Shown one piece after another: positions 25,106 to 33,608 of a DNA stretch of 64,000 bases (the first letter of the stretch is position 1; each line of letters opens with the position of its first letter). Both the position numbers and the translations under genes were made by a program. Source of the stretch: Oceanicola sp. D3 (GTDB lineage Bacteria; Pseudomonadota; Alphaproteobacteria; Rhodobacterales; Rhodobacteraceae); assembly GCF_006351965.1 (NCBI RefSeq), contig NZ_CP040932.1, positions 62,001 through 126,000 on the forward strand. Direction: 5' to 3'. Below the pieces are notes generated by a model. That model was not told the DNA's origin, made no database searches, and saw only the letters and a list, made by a program, of their open reading frames with translations.

Positions 25106-25886
25106 GGCCGCAGACGACCTGACGTTGCTGATGGATGCGGCGGAAATGGCGGGCGAGATCGCGCTGCGCTACTTTCGCGCCGAGCATCGCGTTTGGGACA
25201 AGGCCGATGGCGCAGGCCCGGTGACAGAGGCCGACCTCGCGGTTGACGCGATGCTGCGCAGCAAGCTGATGGGCGCGCGCCCCGATTATGGCTGGCTGTC
25301 CGAGGAGAGTGCTGACACGGCCGCACGGCTCGACAGGGAGCGCTGCTTCATCGTCGACCCGATCGACGGCACCCGCGCCTTTACGGCTGGTGAGCCAAGC
25401 TGGGCACATTCACTGGCCATCGCCGATGCGGGGCAGATCGTTGCCGGAGTGGTGGCAATGCCCGCCAAGAACGCCGTTTACGCTGCTGCAAAGGGCCGCG
25501 GATCCACACGCAATGGCGAGGCGCTGCGGGTGACGGCCACATCGGGGCCGGATGATGTGACAATCGTCACCGCCAAGCCAAACCTCGCGCCCCAGCTATG
25601 GCCCGGCGGCGTGCCGCGCCACAGCCGCCACTACCGCCCGTCACTGGCCTACCGCCTCGCACTGGTGGCCGAGGGGCGCTACGACGCGATGATAACCTTC
25701 CGCGACAGCTGGGAATGGGACATCGCTGCCGGAGCCCTGATCGTGGAAGAAGCCGGAGGCCGGGTGACGGACCGCCGGGGCACGCCGCTGCGCTTCAACA
25801 CGCCAGATCGGCTGACGGCAGGCGTGATTGCCGCGAATGATGAGTTGCATGGCGGGCTGATGCAAAGGGTGACGAAAGACACCTGA
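25092..25886 (+). CDS. Inositol monophosphatase-family phosphatase (CysQ/IMPase-like)
   Basis: The 264-residue product shows the metal-binding signature of the family: EE of the SEES motif (about residue 75), DPIDGT (about residues 92-97) and WEWDIAAGAL near the C-terminus. It is a Mg-dependent phosphomonoesterase in the cytoplasm, acting on inositol phosphate, 3'-phosphoadenosine phosphate or histidinol phosphate; which one is not decidable here. A TTG at 25092 with GAAGG upstream is my choice; ATG 25131 is the fallback and would remove 13 residues. It is coupled to pmbA by the overlap. Confidence 0.8.
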   Translation: MPELEAADDLTLLMDAAEMAGEIALRYFRAEHRVWDKADGAGPVTEADLAVDAMLRSKLMGARPDYGWLSEESADTAARLDRERCFIVDPIDGTRAFTAGEPSWAHSLAIADAGQIVAGVVAMPAKNAVYAAAKGRGSTRNGEALRVTATSGPDDVTIVTAKPNLAPQLWPGGVPRHSRHYRPSLAYRLALVAEGRYDAMITFRDSWEWDIAAGALIVEEAGGRVTDRRGTPLRFNTPDRLTAGVIAANDELHGGLMQRVTKDT

Positions 25887-25937
25887 AGCGACCGCTTGGG
25901 ATGGGCGATGAAGGCCTGCTGAGCCGTATGCAGCGGC

Positions 25938-26435
25938 TCATCCGCCCTTCGAGGCGTCCTCTCCCGCGCCTGCATCCGGCTCCGAAAGCCCCCGCGCCAG
26001 CCGAAAGCCGATCCGCTGCGCCTTCTGCTCGCCCTTGGGTTTGGGCAGAGCGCGGAGGGTCACGTTGAGCTGGGTCACATGCTGCACCAGTTGCATCCGC
26101 CCGCCCGAGGGATCGCGCCCATAGAAGCTGACGATATCAGGCGCGAAAAAGCCGATGCCCTCGATCCGCAGCAGCCCCGCGCCGCCATCAATCATGCCCA
26201 TGGCGATCTCTTCATCGGAGTCGAGCTGCTCTTCGAAGTTCTGGATATAAAGAATCAGCCGTTCGTAGGCCCATTCGGCAGGCGATTTCTCATCTGCCGG
26301 GCGGGTGCACATGGCATCGGGCAGCGGTTTTTGCTCGGCAGTCGCGGGCGCATCCGGATCGGCGTGAACAGCACGGGAGCGTGGCAGGGCGCTTGCCTCA
26401 TGGGCCTCGGCCACGGTGCGGATATCGTCTTCCAT
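25938..26435 (-). CDS. DUF6173-like conserved protein
   Basis: The 165-residue soluble product has no signal peptide. The central block (residues 51-145) is strongly patterned: KSPAEWAYERLILYIQNFEEQL, then GLLRIEGIGFF-PDIVSFYG and LVQHVTQLNVTLRALPK. I associate it with a small Rhodobacteraceae family (DUF6173) of unknown function; this comes from memory. The termini are low-complexity. It lies 3 bases after the stop of the MBL hydrolase, so it is probably the last gene of that transcript. Confidence 0.6.
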   Translation of the reverse strand: MEDDIRTVAEAHEASALPRSRAVHADPDAPATAEQKPLPDAMCTRPADEKSPAEWAYERLILYIQNFEEQLDSDEEIAMGMIDGGAGLLRIEGIGFFAPDIVSFYGRDPSGGRMQLVQHVTQLNVTLRALPKPKGEQKAQRIGFRLARGLSEPDAGAGEDASKGG

Positions 26436-26438
26436 CTC

Positions 26439-27473
26439 TTAGTTCACCCTAAAGATATATGCGTCATCCGGGCCAACCTCGCGGCTCACCTTGCCCGTGA
26501 CATAGAGGTGGTTGAGGTGGCCCACGGCCTCGACCAGCGCCAGCCCGTAGGCACCGCCGGTGATCTGCCGCCCGAAGATCGGTTCGAAACAGTCATGCGC
26601 AGAGCCGGGCGTGGCGGAGAGGTGCTTCAGCAAGCGGGCAAGCGCCGTGTGGTGATTGTCGGCCATCTGCACCAGCCGCGCAGGCAGTCCGGTGAAGGGC
26701 AGCTTGTGGCCGGGCAGAACCAGTTGGTCACCACGGGCGTGCGCAGCCAGACGCGCGCAACTTTCCAGCCATTCGCCCACCGGGTCGGCCTCTGGCTCGG
26801 TGGGATAGACGCCGAGGTTGGGCGAGATGGAGGGCAAGAGCTGATCGCCGCCCAGCACAAGCGGCGCATCCTCGCACCAGAAGGTGGCATGATCGGGCGC
26901 GTGCCCCTGCCCCAGCCGCACATGCCAGCGCCGCCCGCCCATGGTGATGGCATCGCCCTCTGCGATCCGCGTAAATCCCAGCGGCAGTGGCACCGTCATA
27001 TCGGCAAAGTTGAAGGGCCGCTCGTTGCAGCGTTTTTCGTAGATCTCGGGAGCCATCCCGGCGCGGCGCCAGAACAGCTTTTGCGCCTCCACCGGTCGCT
27101 CCTGCTCATCGAGTTGCAGCATCCGCGCAGTGAGCCAGGCCACCCGCGTTGCGACGATCTCGGCCCCCTGCTCGGCGAACCACCCGGCCAGACCGATATG
27201 ATCGGGGTGGTGATGGGTGAGCACCACGCGGCGCACCGGCTTGCCGCCCATCGGGCCGGCCAGCACCTGCTCCATCTGTGCCCGGGCCTTCGCCCAGTTC
27301 ATTCCACTGTCAATCAGCGTCCAGCCATCGCCCTCATCGAGCGCATAGAGGTTGACGTGATCGAGCGCCATCGGCAGCGGCAGGCGAAACCAGAGGATGC
27401 CGGGGGCAACCTCTACCGCCTCGCCGGGTTCGGGCGGGGTATCCCACGGGAAACTGAGGGGCTGTGCGTCCAT
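26439..27473 (-). CDS. MBL-fold metallo-hydrolase
   Basis: The 344-residue product has a metallo-beta-lactamase domain with the zinc motif THHHPDH (near residue 87), a later His in GHAPDHATFW, an Asp in LGGDQLL, and the C-terminal LPGHK. The HHxDH pattern is that of thioesterase/glyoxalase-II-like hydrolases. A roughly 75-residue helical C-terminal extension resembles the winged-helix domain of LACTB2-like enzymes. It is cytoplasmic and its substrate is open. It sits 10 bases after the acyl-CoA dehydrogenase gene, so a role on an acyl-CoA or ester intermediate is plausible. Confidence 0.85.
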   Translation of the reverse strand: MDAQPLSFPWDTPPEPGEAVEVAPGILWFRLPLPMALDHVNLYALDEGDGWTLIDSGMNWAKARAQMEQVLAGPMGGKPVRRVVLTHHHPDHIGLAGWFAEQGAEIVATRVAWLTARMLQLDEQERPVEAQKLFWRRAGMAPEIYEKRCNERPFNFADMTVPLPLGFTRIAEGDAITMGGRRWHVRLGQGHAPDHATFWCEDAPLVLGGDQLLPSISPNLGVYPTEPEADPVGEWLESCARLAAHARGDQLVLPGHKLPFTGLPARLVQMADNHHTALARLLKHLSATPGSAHDCFEPIFGRQITGGAYGLALVEAVGHLNHLYVTGKVSREVGPDDAYIFRVN

Positions 27474-27483
27474 AGGCTTGGAC

Positions 27484-29190
27484 CTAGGCCATCAGCTCCT
27501 CGTTGGAAAGGGCATCCATCCCGTCCCCGCCCATCCGCACTTCGGCAGCAAGCCCCGCGTGCTGAGGCAGGAGCCGCTTGATGTAAAAGCGGGCAAGCCC
27601 GGCGCGCGGTCCGGTGTCTTTCTCGGTCATGGCGGAGGCGAGGTGGAAATGTGCGCCAAGCACCCGCGCAAAGGCCCGCAAGTAGGCCACGGCCACAGCA
27701 CCGCGCGCCTCCATGTCCATCTCCAGCACAGCCTCGGTCAGCTCGCGCTGAACCTCGGCGGCATTCCACACCGCATCCGTCATCCGGGGGAAACGGCCGC
27801 GACCAGCCTCGGCGGCGTCCTGAACCTCGCTCAGCAGAGTCAGCGCCGCCTCGCCGCCATCCGCCAGCTTGCGGCCCACCAGATCGAGCGCCTGAATCCC
27901 ATTGGTGCCCTCATAGATCGTGGTTACCCGCACATCGCGGTAAAACTGCGCCGCACCGGTTTCTTCGATGAAACCCATGCCACCATGCACCTGAATGCCC
28001 GTGGCGGACACTTCGCAGCCTACATCGGTGCCATAGGCCTTGGAGATCGGGGTGAGGAGCGCGGCGCGGGCGGCCCATGCGGCCTCGCCGGTGGCATTGG
28101 CCATGTCGAGCGCCACGGCATTGGCCAGCGCGATGGCCCGCGCGGCCTGAGTTTCGGCCTTCATCGTCATCAGCATCCGCCGCACATCGGGGAATTCGAT
28201 GATGCTGCCCGAGCCGCCCACCTTGCCCTGCTTGCGCTCGGCGGCATAGGCCATTGCCGCCTGCGTGGCAGCCTCGGCCACGCCGATGCCCTGAATGCCC
28301 ACGCCAAGGCGGGCGTTGTTCATCATGGTGAACATGGCCGCCATCCCGCCGTGTTCCTTGCCGATGAGCCAGCCCTTGGCGCCGTCATATTCCATCACCG
28401 CCGTGGGCGAGCCATGCAGGCCCATCTTGTGCTCAAGGCTGACCACACGGAGAGAATTGCGCTCGCCGGGAGAGCCATCCTCATTGGGGATATTGCGCGG
28501 CACCATGAAGAGGCTGATGCCCTTGGTGCCGGGCACCCCATCGGGCAAGCGCGCCAGCACGAGGTGGCAGACGTTCTCGGCAAAGTCCGCATCACCCCAG
28601 CTGATATAGATCTTCTGCCCGCTGATGCTGTACGTCCCGTCGCCGTTGGGCTCGGCCTTGCTGCGCAGCGCACCCACATCGGTGCCCGCCTGCGGCTCGG
28701 TCAGGTTCATCGTGCCCTGCCATTCGCCGCTGATGAGCTTGGGCAGGTAGGTGGCCTTGATCTGGTCAGAGGCGTGGTGCTCCAGCGCCTCGATCTGGCC
28801 CTGTGTCAGCAGCGGGTTGAGCGCCAACGACAGGCAGGCACCATTCATCATCTCGTTCACCGCTTCCATCAGCGCAATCGGCAGGCCCATGCCGCCATGC
28901 TCGGGGTCGGCGCTGATCCCGATCCAGCCCCCCTCGGCAATCGCCTTGTAGCCCTCGGCAAAGCCGGGCGATGTGCGCACCACGCCGTTTTCCAGCACCG
29001 CGGGGTGCAGGTCTCCGTTGCGTTGCAGCGGCCCCAGAACCTCGGTGCAGAGCCGACCGGCTTCGGTGAGGATCGCATCAACCATCTCACCGCCCGCCTC
29101 GGCAAAGCGCTCTGTCTGCGTCACCTGATCGTAGCCGACCACATGATTGAGCAGAAAGCGAAATTCATCGACGGGCGCGGTATATGGCAT
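27484..29190 (-). CDS. Acyl-CoA dehydrogenase, DmdC-like
   Basis: The 568-residue flavoprotein has the acyl-CoA dehydrogenase N-terminal, central (MNLTEPQAGTDVG) and C-terminal (QVHGGMGFIEE, IYEGTNGIQALDL) domains plus a C-terminal extension. This longer type, about 570-600 residues, includes DmdC, the methylmercaptopropionyl-CoA dehydrogenase of DMSP demethylation; several paralogues exist in marine Roseobacters, so the exact substrate is uncertain. GAGGAGG precedes ATG 29190. It heads an operon with the MBL hydrolase and DUF6173 genes. Confidence 0.85.
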   Translation of the reverse strand: MPYTAPVDEFRFLLNHVVGYDQVTQTERFAEAGGEMVDAILTEAGRLCTEVLGPLQRNGDLHPAVLENGVVRTSPGFAEGYKAIAEGGWIGISADPEHGGMGLPIALMEAVNEMMNGACLSLALNPLLTQGQIEALEHHASDQIKATYLPKLISGEWQGTMNLTEPQAGTDVGALRSKAEPNGDGTYSISGQKIYISWGDADFAENVCHLVLARLPDGVPGTKGISLFMVPRNIPNEDGSPGERNSLRVVSLEHKMGLHGSPTAVMEYDGAKGWLIGKEHGGMAAMFTMMNNARLGVGIQGIGVAEAATQAAMAYAAERKQGKVGGSGSIIEFPDVRRMLMTMKAETQAARAIALANAVALDMANATGEAAWAARAALLTPISKAYGTDVGCEVSATGIQVHGGMGFIEETGAAQFYRDVRVTTIYEGTNGIQALDLVGRKLADGGEAALTLLSEVQDAAEAGRGRFPRMTDAVWNAAEVQRELTEAVLEMDMEARGAVAVAYLRAFARVLGAHFHLASAMTEKDTGPRAGLARFYIKRLLPQHAGLAAEVRMGGDGMDALSNEELMA

Positions 29191-29298
29191 TGGCAGTTCC
29201 TCCTCAGCTGGCCTTGAGAGGCCACGCGACGCAGCATAAGAGATGAGACGGGCGTGCCCAAGCGAAAGGCACAAAACGCCGCGTCACGGAGAGAGCGG

Positions 29299-30249
29299 AT
29301 GACCGAGAGGCTGGAAGGTGAGGCAGGGCTGACGCGGGCGGTGGAGCTACTGCGCGCGGGCAAGCTTGTGGCGATCCCGACCGAAACGGTCTACGGGCTC
29401 GCCGGCGATGCACGCGAAGGCGAAGCGGTCGCGGCGATCTTCGAGGCCAAGGGGCGGCCACGGTTCAACCCGCTGATCTGCCACCTTGCATCACTGGAGG
29501 CCGCCGGGCGGTTTGGGGTGATTGAGGGCGCGGCCCTGCGGCTGGCAGAGGCCTTCTGGCCCGGTCCGTTAACTCTGGTGGTGCCGCTCCGCGAGGCGGC
29601 GGGGCTTTCACCGCTGGTGACGGCGGGGCTGAACAGCGTGGCCCTCCGGGTGCCAGCCCTGCCCCTCGCCCACCGGCTGCTGGACGCCTTCGGCGGCCCG
29701 CTCGCCGCCCCTTCAGCGAATCCTTCAGGAAAGATCTCCCCCTCCACCGCTGCGCATGTGGCTGAAGGGCTTGAAGGGCGAATCGCGGCGGTGCTTGACG
29801 GCGGGCCAGCGGATGTGGGGCTTGAAAGCACGATCATCGACTGCACCGGGCCTGAACCACGCCTGCTGCGCCCCGGCGGTCTGCCGCTGGAAACGCTGGA
29901 GGCGGCGCTAGGCACCCCACTCGGGCGTGACGCTCCCACGGATGACACGGCCCCCTCGTCCCCCGGGCAGCTGTCATCCCATTATGCCCCGGGCAAGGCT
30001 GTGCGGCTGAACGTAACCACCCCGCCGGAGAGCAGCCTGTTTCTGGCCTTCGGTCCCGGCTTCCCGGCGGCAACGGCCAACCTTTCGCCATCCGGCGATC
30101 TGCGCGAGGCCGCCGCAAACCTCTTTGCGATGCTGCACAAGCTCGACGCGCTGCCGGGCGCAGAAATCGCCGTGGCGCCAATTCCGCAACGCGGCCTCGG
30201 GCTGGCGATCAACGACAGGCTCTCCCGCGCCGCCGCGCCGCGAGGTTGA
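29299..30249 (+). CDS. Sua5/YrdC-type threonylcarbamoyl-AMP synthase
   Basis: The 316-residue product has a YrdC domain (about residues 10-195) with the ATP/threonine binding residues around IPTETVYGLAG, KGRPRFNPL and SANPSG, followed by a shorter Sua5 C-terminal domain containing PSSPGQLSSHYAP. It makes L-threonylcarbamoyl-AMP for t6A37 of ANN-decoding tRNAs in the cytoplasm. ATG 29299 was preferred to 29254 because GGAG lies before it and the extra residues do not match the family. It is divergent from the acyl-CoA dehydrogenase. Confidence 0.9.
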   Translation: MTERLEGEAGLTRAVELLRAGKLVAIPTETVYGLAGDAREGEAVAAIFEAKGRPRFNPLICHLASLEAAGRFGVIEGAALRLAEAFWPGPLTLVVPLREAAGLSPLVTAGLNSVALRVPALPLAHRLLDAFGGPLAAPSANPSGKISPSTAAHVAEGLEGRIAAVLDGGPADVGLESTIIDCTGPEPRLLRPGGLPLETLEAALGTPLGRDAPTDDTAPSSPGQLSSHYAPGKAVRLNVTTPPESSLFLAFGPGFPAATANLSPSGDLREAAANLFAMLHKLDALPGAEIAVAPIPQRGLGLAINDRLSRAAAPRG

Positions 30250-30303
30250 GGCAAACGCCACCTGCGGCTTTCGGTGGCCTCGCTGCGCTCGGGAAGGGAA
30301 CGG

Positions 30304-30870
30304 TCAGGCGCGGCCCGCGTCGCCGCTCAGCAGGCGAGGGTCAACGCCGAGGGAGTTCAGGGCCTCGGTCCACTTGTCGGCATCGCCGGTGCCAAAGACA
30401 ATCTCGGGTGTGGCATCGCAAGTCAGCCAGCCATTGCGGGTGATTTCCCCCTCCAACTGGCCCGGGCCCCAGCCGGAATAGCCCAGCGCAAGAATCGCAT
30501 TTTCCGGGCCTTTGCCGCGCGCCATGTCTTCCAGAATGTCGACCGTCGCTGTCATCCCAAAGCTGGGGCTCACCTCAAGCGTGGCCCCTTCGCTCCGGTA
30601 ATCGGTGGAATGCAAGACAAAGCCGCGCCCATGTTCCACCGGACCGCCAACATAAATCGGCGTCTCGGCGCGGCTTGGCGGCAACTCGATATCGCTGGCG
30701 ATATCCAACTGCTTGAGCAACTCGGAGAAGGTCAGGTCATCTGTCGTGCGGTTGACGATCAGCCCCATGGCGGCCTCGTCGGAATAGGCACAAACGTAGA
30801 TCACGGCACGTTCGAATCGCGGATCGCCCATGCCGGGCATGGCGATGAGCAACTTTCCGGTGAGGTCCAT
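30304..30870 (-). CDS. YqgE/AlgH family protein
   Basis: The 188-residue product matches YqgE: the N-terminal GKLLIAMPGMGDPRFERAVIYVC, a central YVGGPVE-GRGFVLHS and LALGYSGWGPGQLE near the end. The family is cytoplasmic; its biochemical role is unclear though it was linked to alginate regulation. ATG 30870 gives the usual length; ATG 30897 would add nine unusual residues and has no better ribosome-binding site. It is convergent with the Sua5 gene and divergent from the DsbD-N protein. Confidence 0.85.
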   Translation of the reverse strand: MDLTGKLLIAMPGMGDPRFERAVIYVCAYSDEAAMGLIVNRTTDDLTFSELLKQLDIASDIELPPSRAETPIYVGGPVEHGRGFVLHSTDYRSEGATLEVSPSFGMTATVDILEDMARGKGPENAILALGYSGWGPGQLEGEITRNGWLTCDATPEIVFGTGDADKWTEALNSLGVDPRLLSGDAGRA

Positions 30871-31021
30871 CTCTTCTTGGTTCGAGGCGTTGAGCATAGC
30901 TCAATGATGGGGGGTGCGGGCGCGCGGTGCAAGGCATCGCTGCGGCGCATCGGCCACGCCACCTGCTCTCTCGCCCAAACGTGATTTCACCGGAGCCGTG
31001 CCGGGCCTATGCTGCGCCGTC

Positions 31022-31834
31022 ATGAAAGCTCTCCTTGCCACCCTGCTTGCCCTCACGCTCTTCGCCCCCGTCGCAGGGGCGGGCACCTATGGCACCACGC
31101 CCGGCGAGGTGGTCAAGGCCGAGGTGCTGCCCGGCTGGACCACCAAGCGCGGCACGCGGATGGCCGCGCTGCGGCTCACCCTAGCGCCCGGCTGGAAGAC
31201 CTATTGGCGCGCCCCCGGCGAAACCGGGATTCCGCCGCAATTTGATTGGTCTGCCTCGCGCAATCTGGCCCGCGTGACCCTGCATTGGCCTTCCCCACAG
31301 ATCTTTGATGAAGCCGGGGTGCGCACCATCGGCTACAAGCGTGAGCTGGTGTTGCCGATAGAAATCACCCCAACCGACGCAGGCAAGCCGGTGGAACTGG
31401 CTGCGGATGTCGACCTTGGCGTGTGCGAGCACATCTGTGTGCCGGCCTCGCTCAGCTTCCGCGCGCCGCTCTCGGGCAAAGGCAGCTTCGACCCGGCGAT
31501 TCAAGCCGCATTGAAAGCCCGGCCGATGACAGCGCGAGAAGCGGGCCTGTCGGGCGTCACCTGTGTGGTCGACCCGATATCGGACGGCGTGCGGGTGACC
31601 GCGAGCATCCCCGCAGAACGGATCGGTGGGCGCCGTGTGGCGGTGATCGAGCCGGGCATTCCAAGCGTCTGGGCCTCCGAAACCGAAACCCGCCGGGAGG
31701 GCAGCACATTGATGGCCAGCGCCGAAATGGTGCCCCCCGCAGGCCGGGCCTTGGCCCTGTCGCGCAAGGCCCTGCGGGTGACTTTGCTGGGCCGTGGCCG
31801 CGCCATCGACATTCAGGGCTGCCCCGCACCCTGA
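31022..31834 (+). CDS. Periplasmic DsbD N-terminal-domain protein
   Basis: The 270-residue product has a signal peptide (residues 1-20) and one nDsbD-type immunoglobulin-like domain. The redox-type pair Cys135 and Cys139 is in DLGVCEHICVP, the same spacing seen in nDsbD. There is no membrane DsbD-beta or gamma domain in the polypeptide or next to it, so it likely exchanges electrons with another membrane donor, for example a CcdA protein elsewhere. ATG 31022 begins the signal peptide. Confidence 0.8.
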   Translation: MKALLATLLALTLFAPVAGAGTYGTTPGEVVKAEVLPGWTTKRGTRMAALRLTLAPGWKTYWRAPGETGIPPQFDWSASRNLARVTLHWPSPQIFDEAGVRTIGYKRELVLPIEITPTDAGKPVELAADVDLGVCEHICVPASLSFRAPLSGKGSFDPAIQAALKARPMTAREAGLSGVTCVVDPISDGVRVTASIPAERIGGRRVAVIEPGIPSVWASETETRREGSTLMASAEMVPPAGRALALSRKALRVTLLGRGRAIDIQGCPAP

Positions 31835-31856
31835 GCCGCGCCAAAACCCACAAAAC

Positions 31857-31884
31857 TTGACCCAGCCACCCCGGCCCCTTAAAT
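31857..31884 (+). promoter_or_regulatory. Candidate sigma-70-type promoter for the ABC-F unit
   Basis: TTGACC and TTAAAT are separated by 16 bases (five and four matches of six to consensus). They lie ahead of a good Shine-Dalgarno at 31896-31902 and the upstream ORF start at 31911, giving a leader of about 20 bases. Confidence 0.5.
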
Positions 31885-31910
31885 CCGCCCCATCCAAGGG
31901 AGCGCCTGAC

Positions 31911-32009
31911 ATGAACCTGAACCTCACCGCAATCGCCCTACCCGCGTTCTGCTTTGAGGTCTCTCATGCCTGCTCTTACTCTCTCCGCCGTTCCGCTCAC
32001 CGCTGCTGA
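31911..32009 (+). CDS. Short upstream ORF (32 codons) overlapping the ABC-F start
   Basis: ATG 31911 is preceded by AAGGGAG at 8 bases, the best ribosome-binding site in this stretch. The frame encodes MNLNLTAIALPAFCFE and continues to a TGA at 32007-32009, in a different frame from the ABC-F gene and 44 bases past its ATG. Ribosomes reading it would cross the ABC-F initiation region. ABC-F resistance genes are often regulated by translated leaders, so a regulatory role is possible. It may also be a chance ORF or a real small protein. Confidence 0.4.
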   Translation: MNLNLTAIALPAFCFEVSHACSYSLRRSAHRC

Positions 32010-33522
32010 CGGCACCGTTCTCACCCCACCCCTCAACCTGACCTTCGGCCCCGAGCGCACCGGCCTCGTGGGGCCAAACGGCGTGGGCAAATCCACCCTG
32101 CTTGGCCTTCTGGCAGGCTATCCACCGGGGCGTGGTACAATCGACCGGCAAGCAACGGCGGGGCAGCTTTTGCAGAGCTGGCCGGATCTGTCGATCACGC
32201 TCGGTGCGGCACTCGGACAAGACGAGCCGCTGGCGCGGATTGCGCGGATCGAGGCGGGCACACCGGAAGGGGATGACCTTGACCGCGCCGACTGGCTGCT
32301 GCCCGCCCGGATCGAGGCGGCTCTGGCGCGGGCCGGTTTGCCCGGGCTCGATCTGGCGCGGAGGCTCGGTAACCTCTCTGGCGGGCAGCGCACGCGAGTG
32401 GGGCTGGCACGGCTGCTGCTCGACAAGCCGGATATCCTGCTCATGGACGAGCCCACCAACAACCTTGATGCAGAAGGCCGGGCACTGGTGTCGGAGATCA
32501 TCCGCAGTTGGCCGGGCGGGGTGGTGGTGGCAAGCCATGACCGGGCCCTGCTGGCGGAGATGGACCGGATCGTCGAGATCGCCCCGCAGGGCGCATTTGT
32601 GACGGGCGGTGGCTGGGCAGCGCATGTGGCTGCGCGGGATGCCCGGCAGGCCCGGGCAGCCACCGAGCTGGAGCGGGCGCGGCGCGAGGAGGCGCGCGTG
32701 GCGCGGGAGCTTCAGGCCGCGAAGGAAAAGGCCGCGCAGCGGGCGCAGGCGGGCAAGAAGGCGCGGGCGAGCGGCTCGCAGCCGAAGGTGTTGACCGATG
32801 CGATGGCTGATAGAGCGGGGCGCACGCAAGGCGCGGATAGGCGGCGCGCCGAGCGTCTTGAGGCCCGGGCCGAAGCGGCGCGGGAGGCAGCAGCGGCGCA
32901 TGTCGGCCCGGCGCGGGCGCTGGAGATCGGCGCCGAGTCCACGCGGGGCGAGGCGGTGGTACTGCGGCTGGACGGCGTCATTCTGGAGCGTGGGGCGTTT
33001 CGGCTGGGGCCGGTGGACGCCGAGGTGGCCGCGGGCGAACGGGTAGCGCTAACCGGGCCCAACGGAGCGGGCAAGAGCACCCTGATCGCGGCCATTCGCG
33101 GGCAAATCGCGCTAACGGCTGGGCAGTTGTCCGTGACGGAGAACCTGGCCACGCTCGATCAGCACGCGGGCGACTTGGCGCCGGAGCAGAGCTTGTTGGA
33201 AAATGTCACGCGGCGCCATTCCGGCATGTCTCCCCACGATGCCCATGCGCTGCTCGCCCGCTACGGCTTTCAGAATGTGGCGGCGCAGAGGCCCGTGGCC
33301 CGGCTCTCCGGCGGAGAACGGCTGCGTGCAGCGCTGGCGATGGCGCTTGGTGGGCAGCCTCCGGCCCTGTTGCTGCTCGACGAGCCGACAAACCACCTCG
33401 ACATTGAAACAGTGGAGCTGCTGGAAGAGGCGCTGCGGGGCTACACCGGCGCACTGCTGGTCACCAGCCACGACAGCACCTTTCGGCAGGCCATCGGGCT
33501 GACCCGCGAGATCGCGCTTTAG
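31966..33522 (+). CDS. ABC-F family ATPase
   Basis: The 518-residue soluble product has two ABC modules: GPNGVGKST and LSGGQRTRVG in the first, GPNGAGKST and LSGGERLRAALA in the second, with DEPTNNLD and DEPTNHLD Walker B regions. There are no membrane segments. The linker between the modules (about residues 220-305) is a charged Ala/Arg/Glu-rich coiled coil, as in the P-site tRNA-interacting motif region of ribosome-binding ABC-F proteins. It likely acts on translating ribosomes; the specific target is unknown. ATG 31966 has GAGG upstream. It lies behind a possible upstream ORF. Confidence 0.9.
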   Translation: MPALTLSAVPLTAADGTVLTPPLNLTFGPERTGLVGPNGVGKSTLLGLLAGYPPGRGTIDRQATAGQLLQSWPDLSITLGAALGQDEPLARIARIEAGTPEGDDLDRADWLLPARIEAALARAGLPGLDLARRLGNLSGGQRTRVGLARLLLDKPDILLMDEPTNNLDAEGRALVSEIIRSWPGGVVVASHDRALLAEMDRIVEIAPQGAFVTGGGWAAHVAARDARQARAATELERARREEARVARELQAAKEKAAQRAQAGKKARASGSQPKVLTDAMADRAGRTQGADRRRAERLEARAEAAREAAAAHVGPARALEIGAESTRGEAVVLRLDGVILERGAFRLGPVDAEVAAGERVALTGPNGAGKSTLIAAIRGQIALTAGQLSVTENLATLDQHAGDLAPEQSLLENVTRRHSGMSPHDAHALLARYGFQNVAAQRPVARLSGGERLRAALAMALGGQPPALLLLDEPTNHLDIETVELLEEALRGYTGALLVTSHDSTFRQAIGLTREIAL

Positions 33523-33608
33523 GGCAGCGTTGCAGAGGCAGCTCATCGGTCCTTACGGCCCTCTTCGCAGCTGCGATCAGGAGGCGATGCCCCGAAGCGC
33601 GGCCTCGG

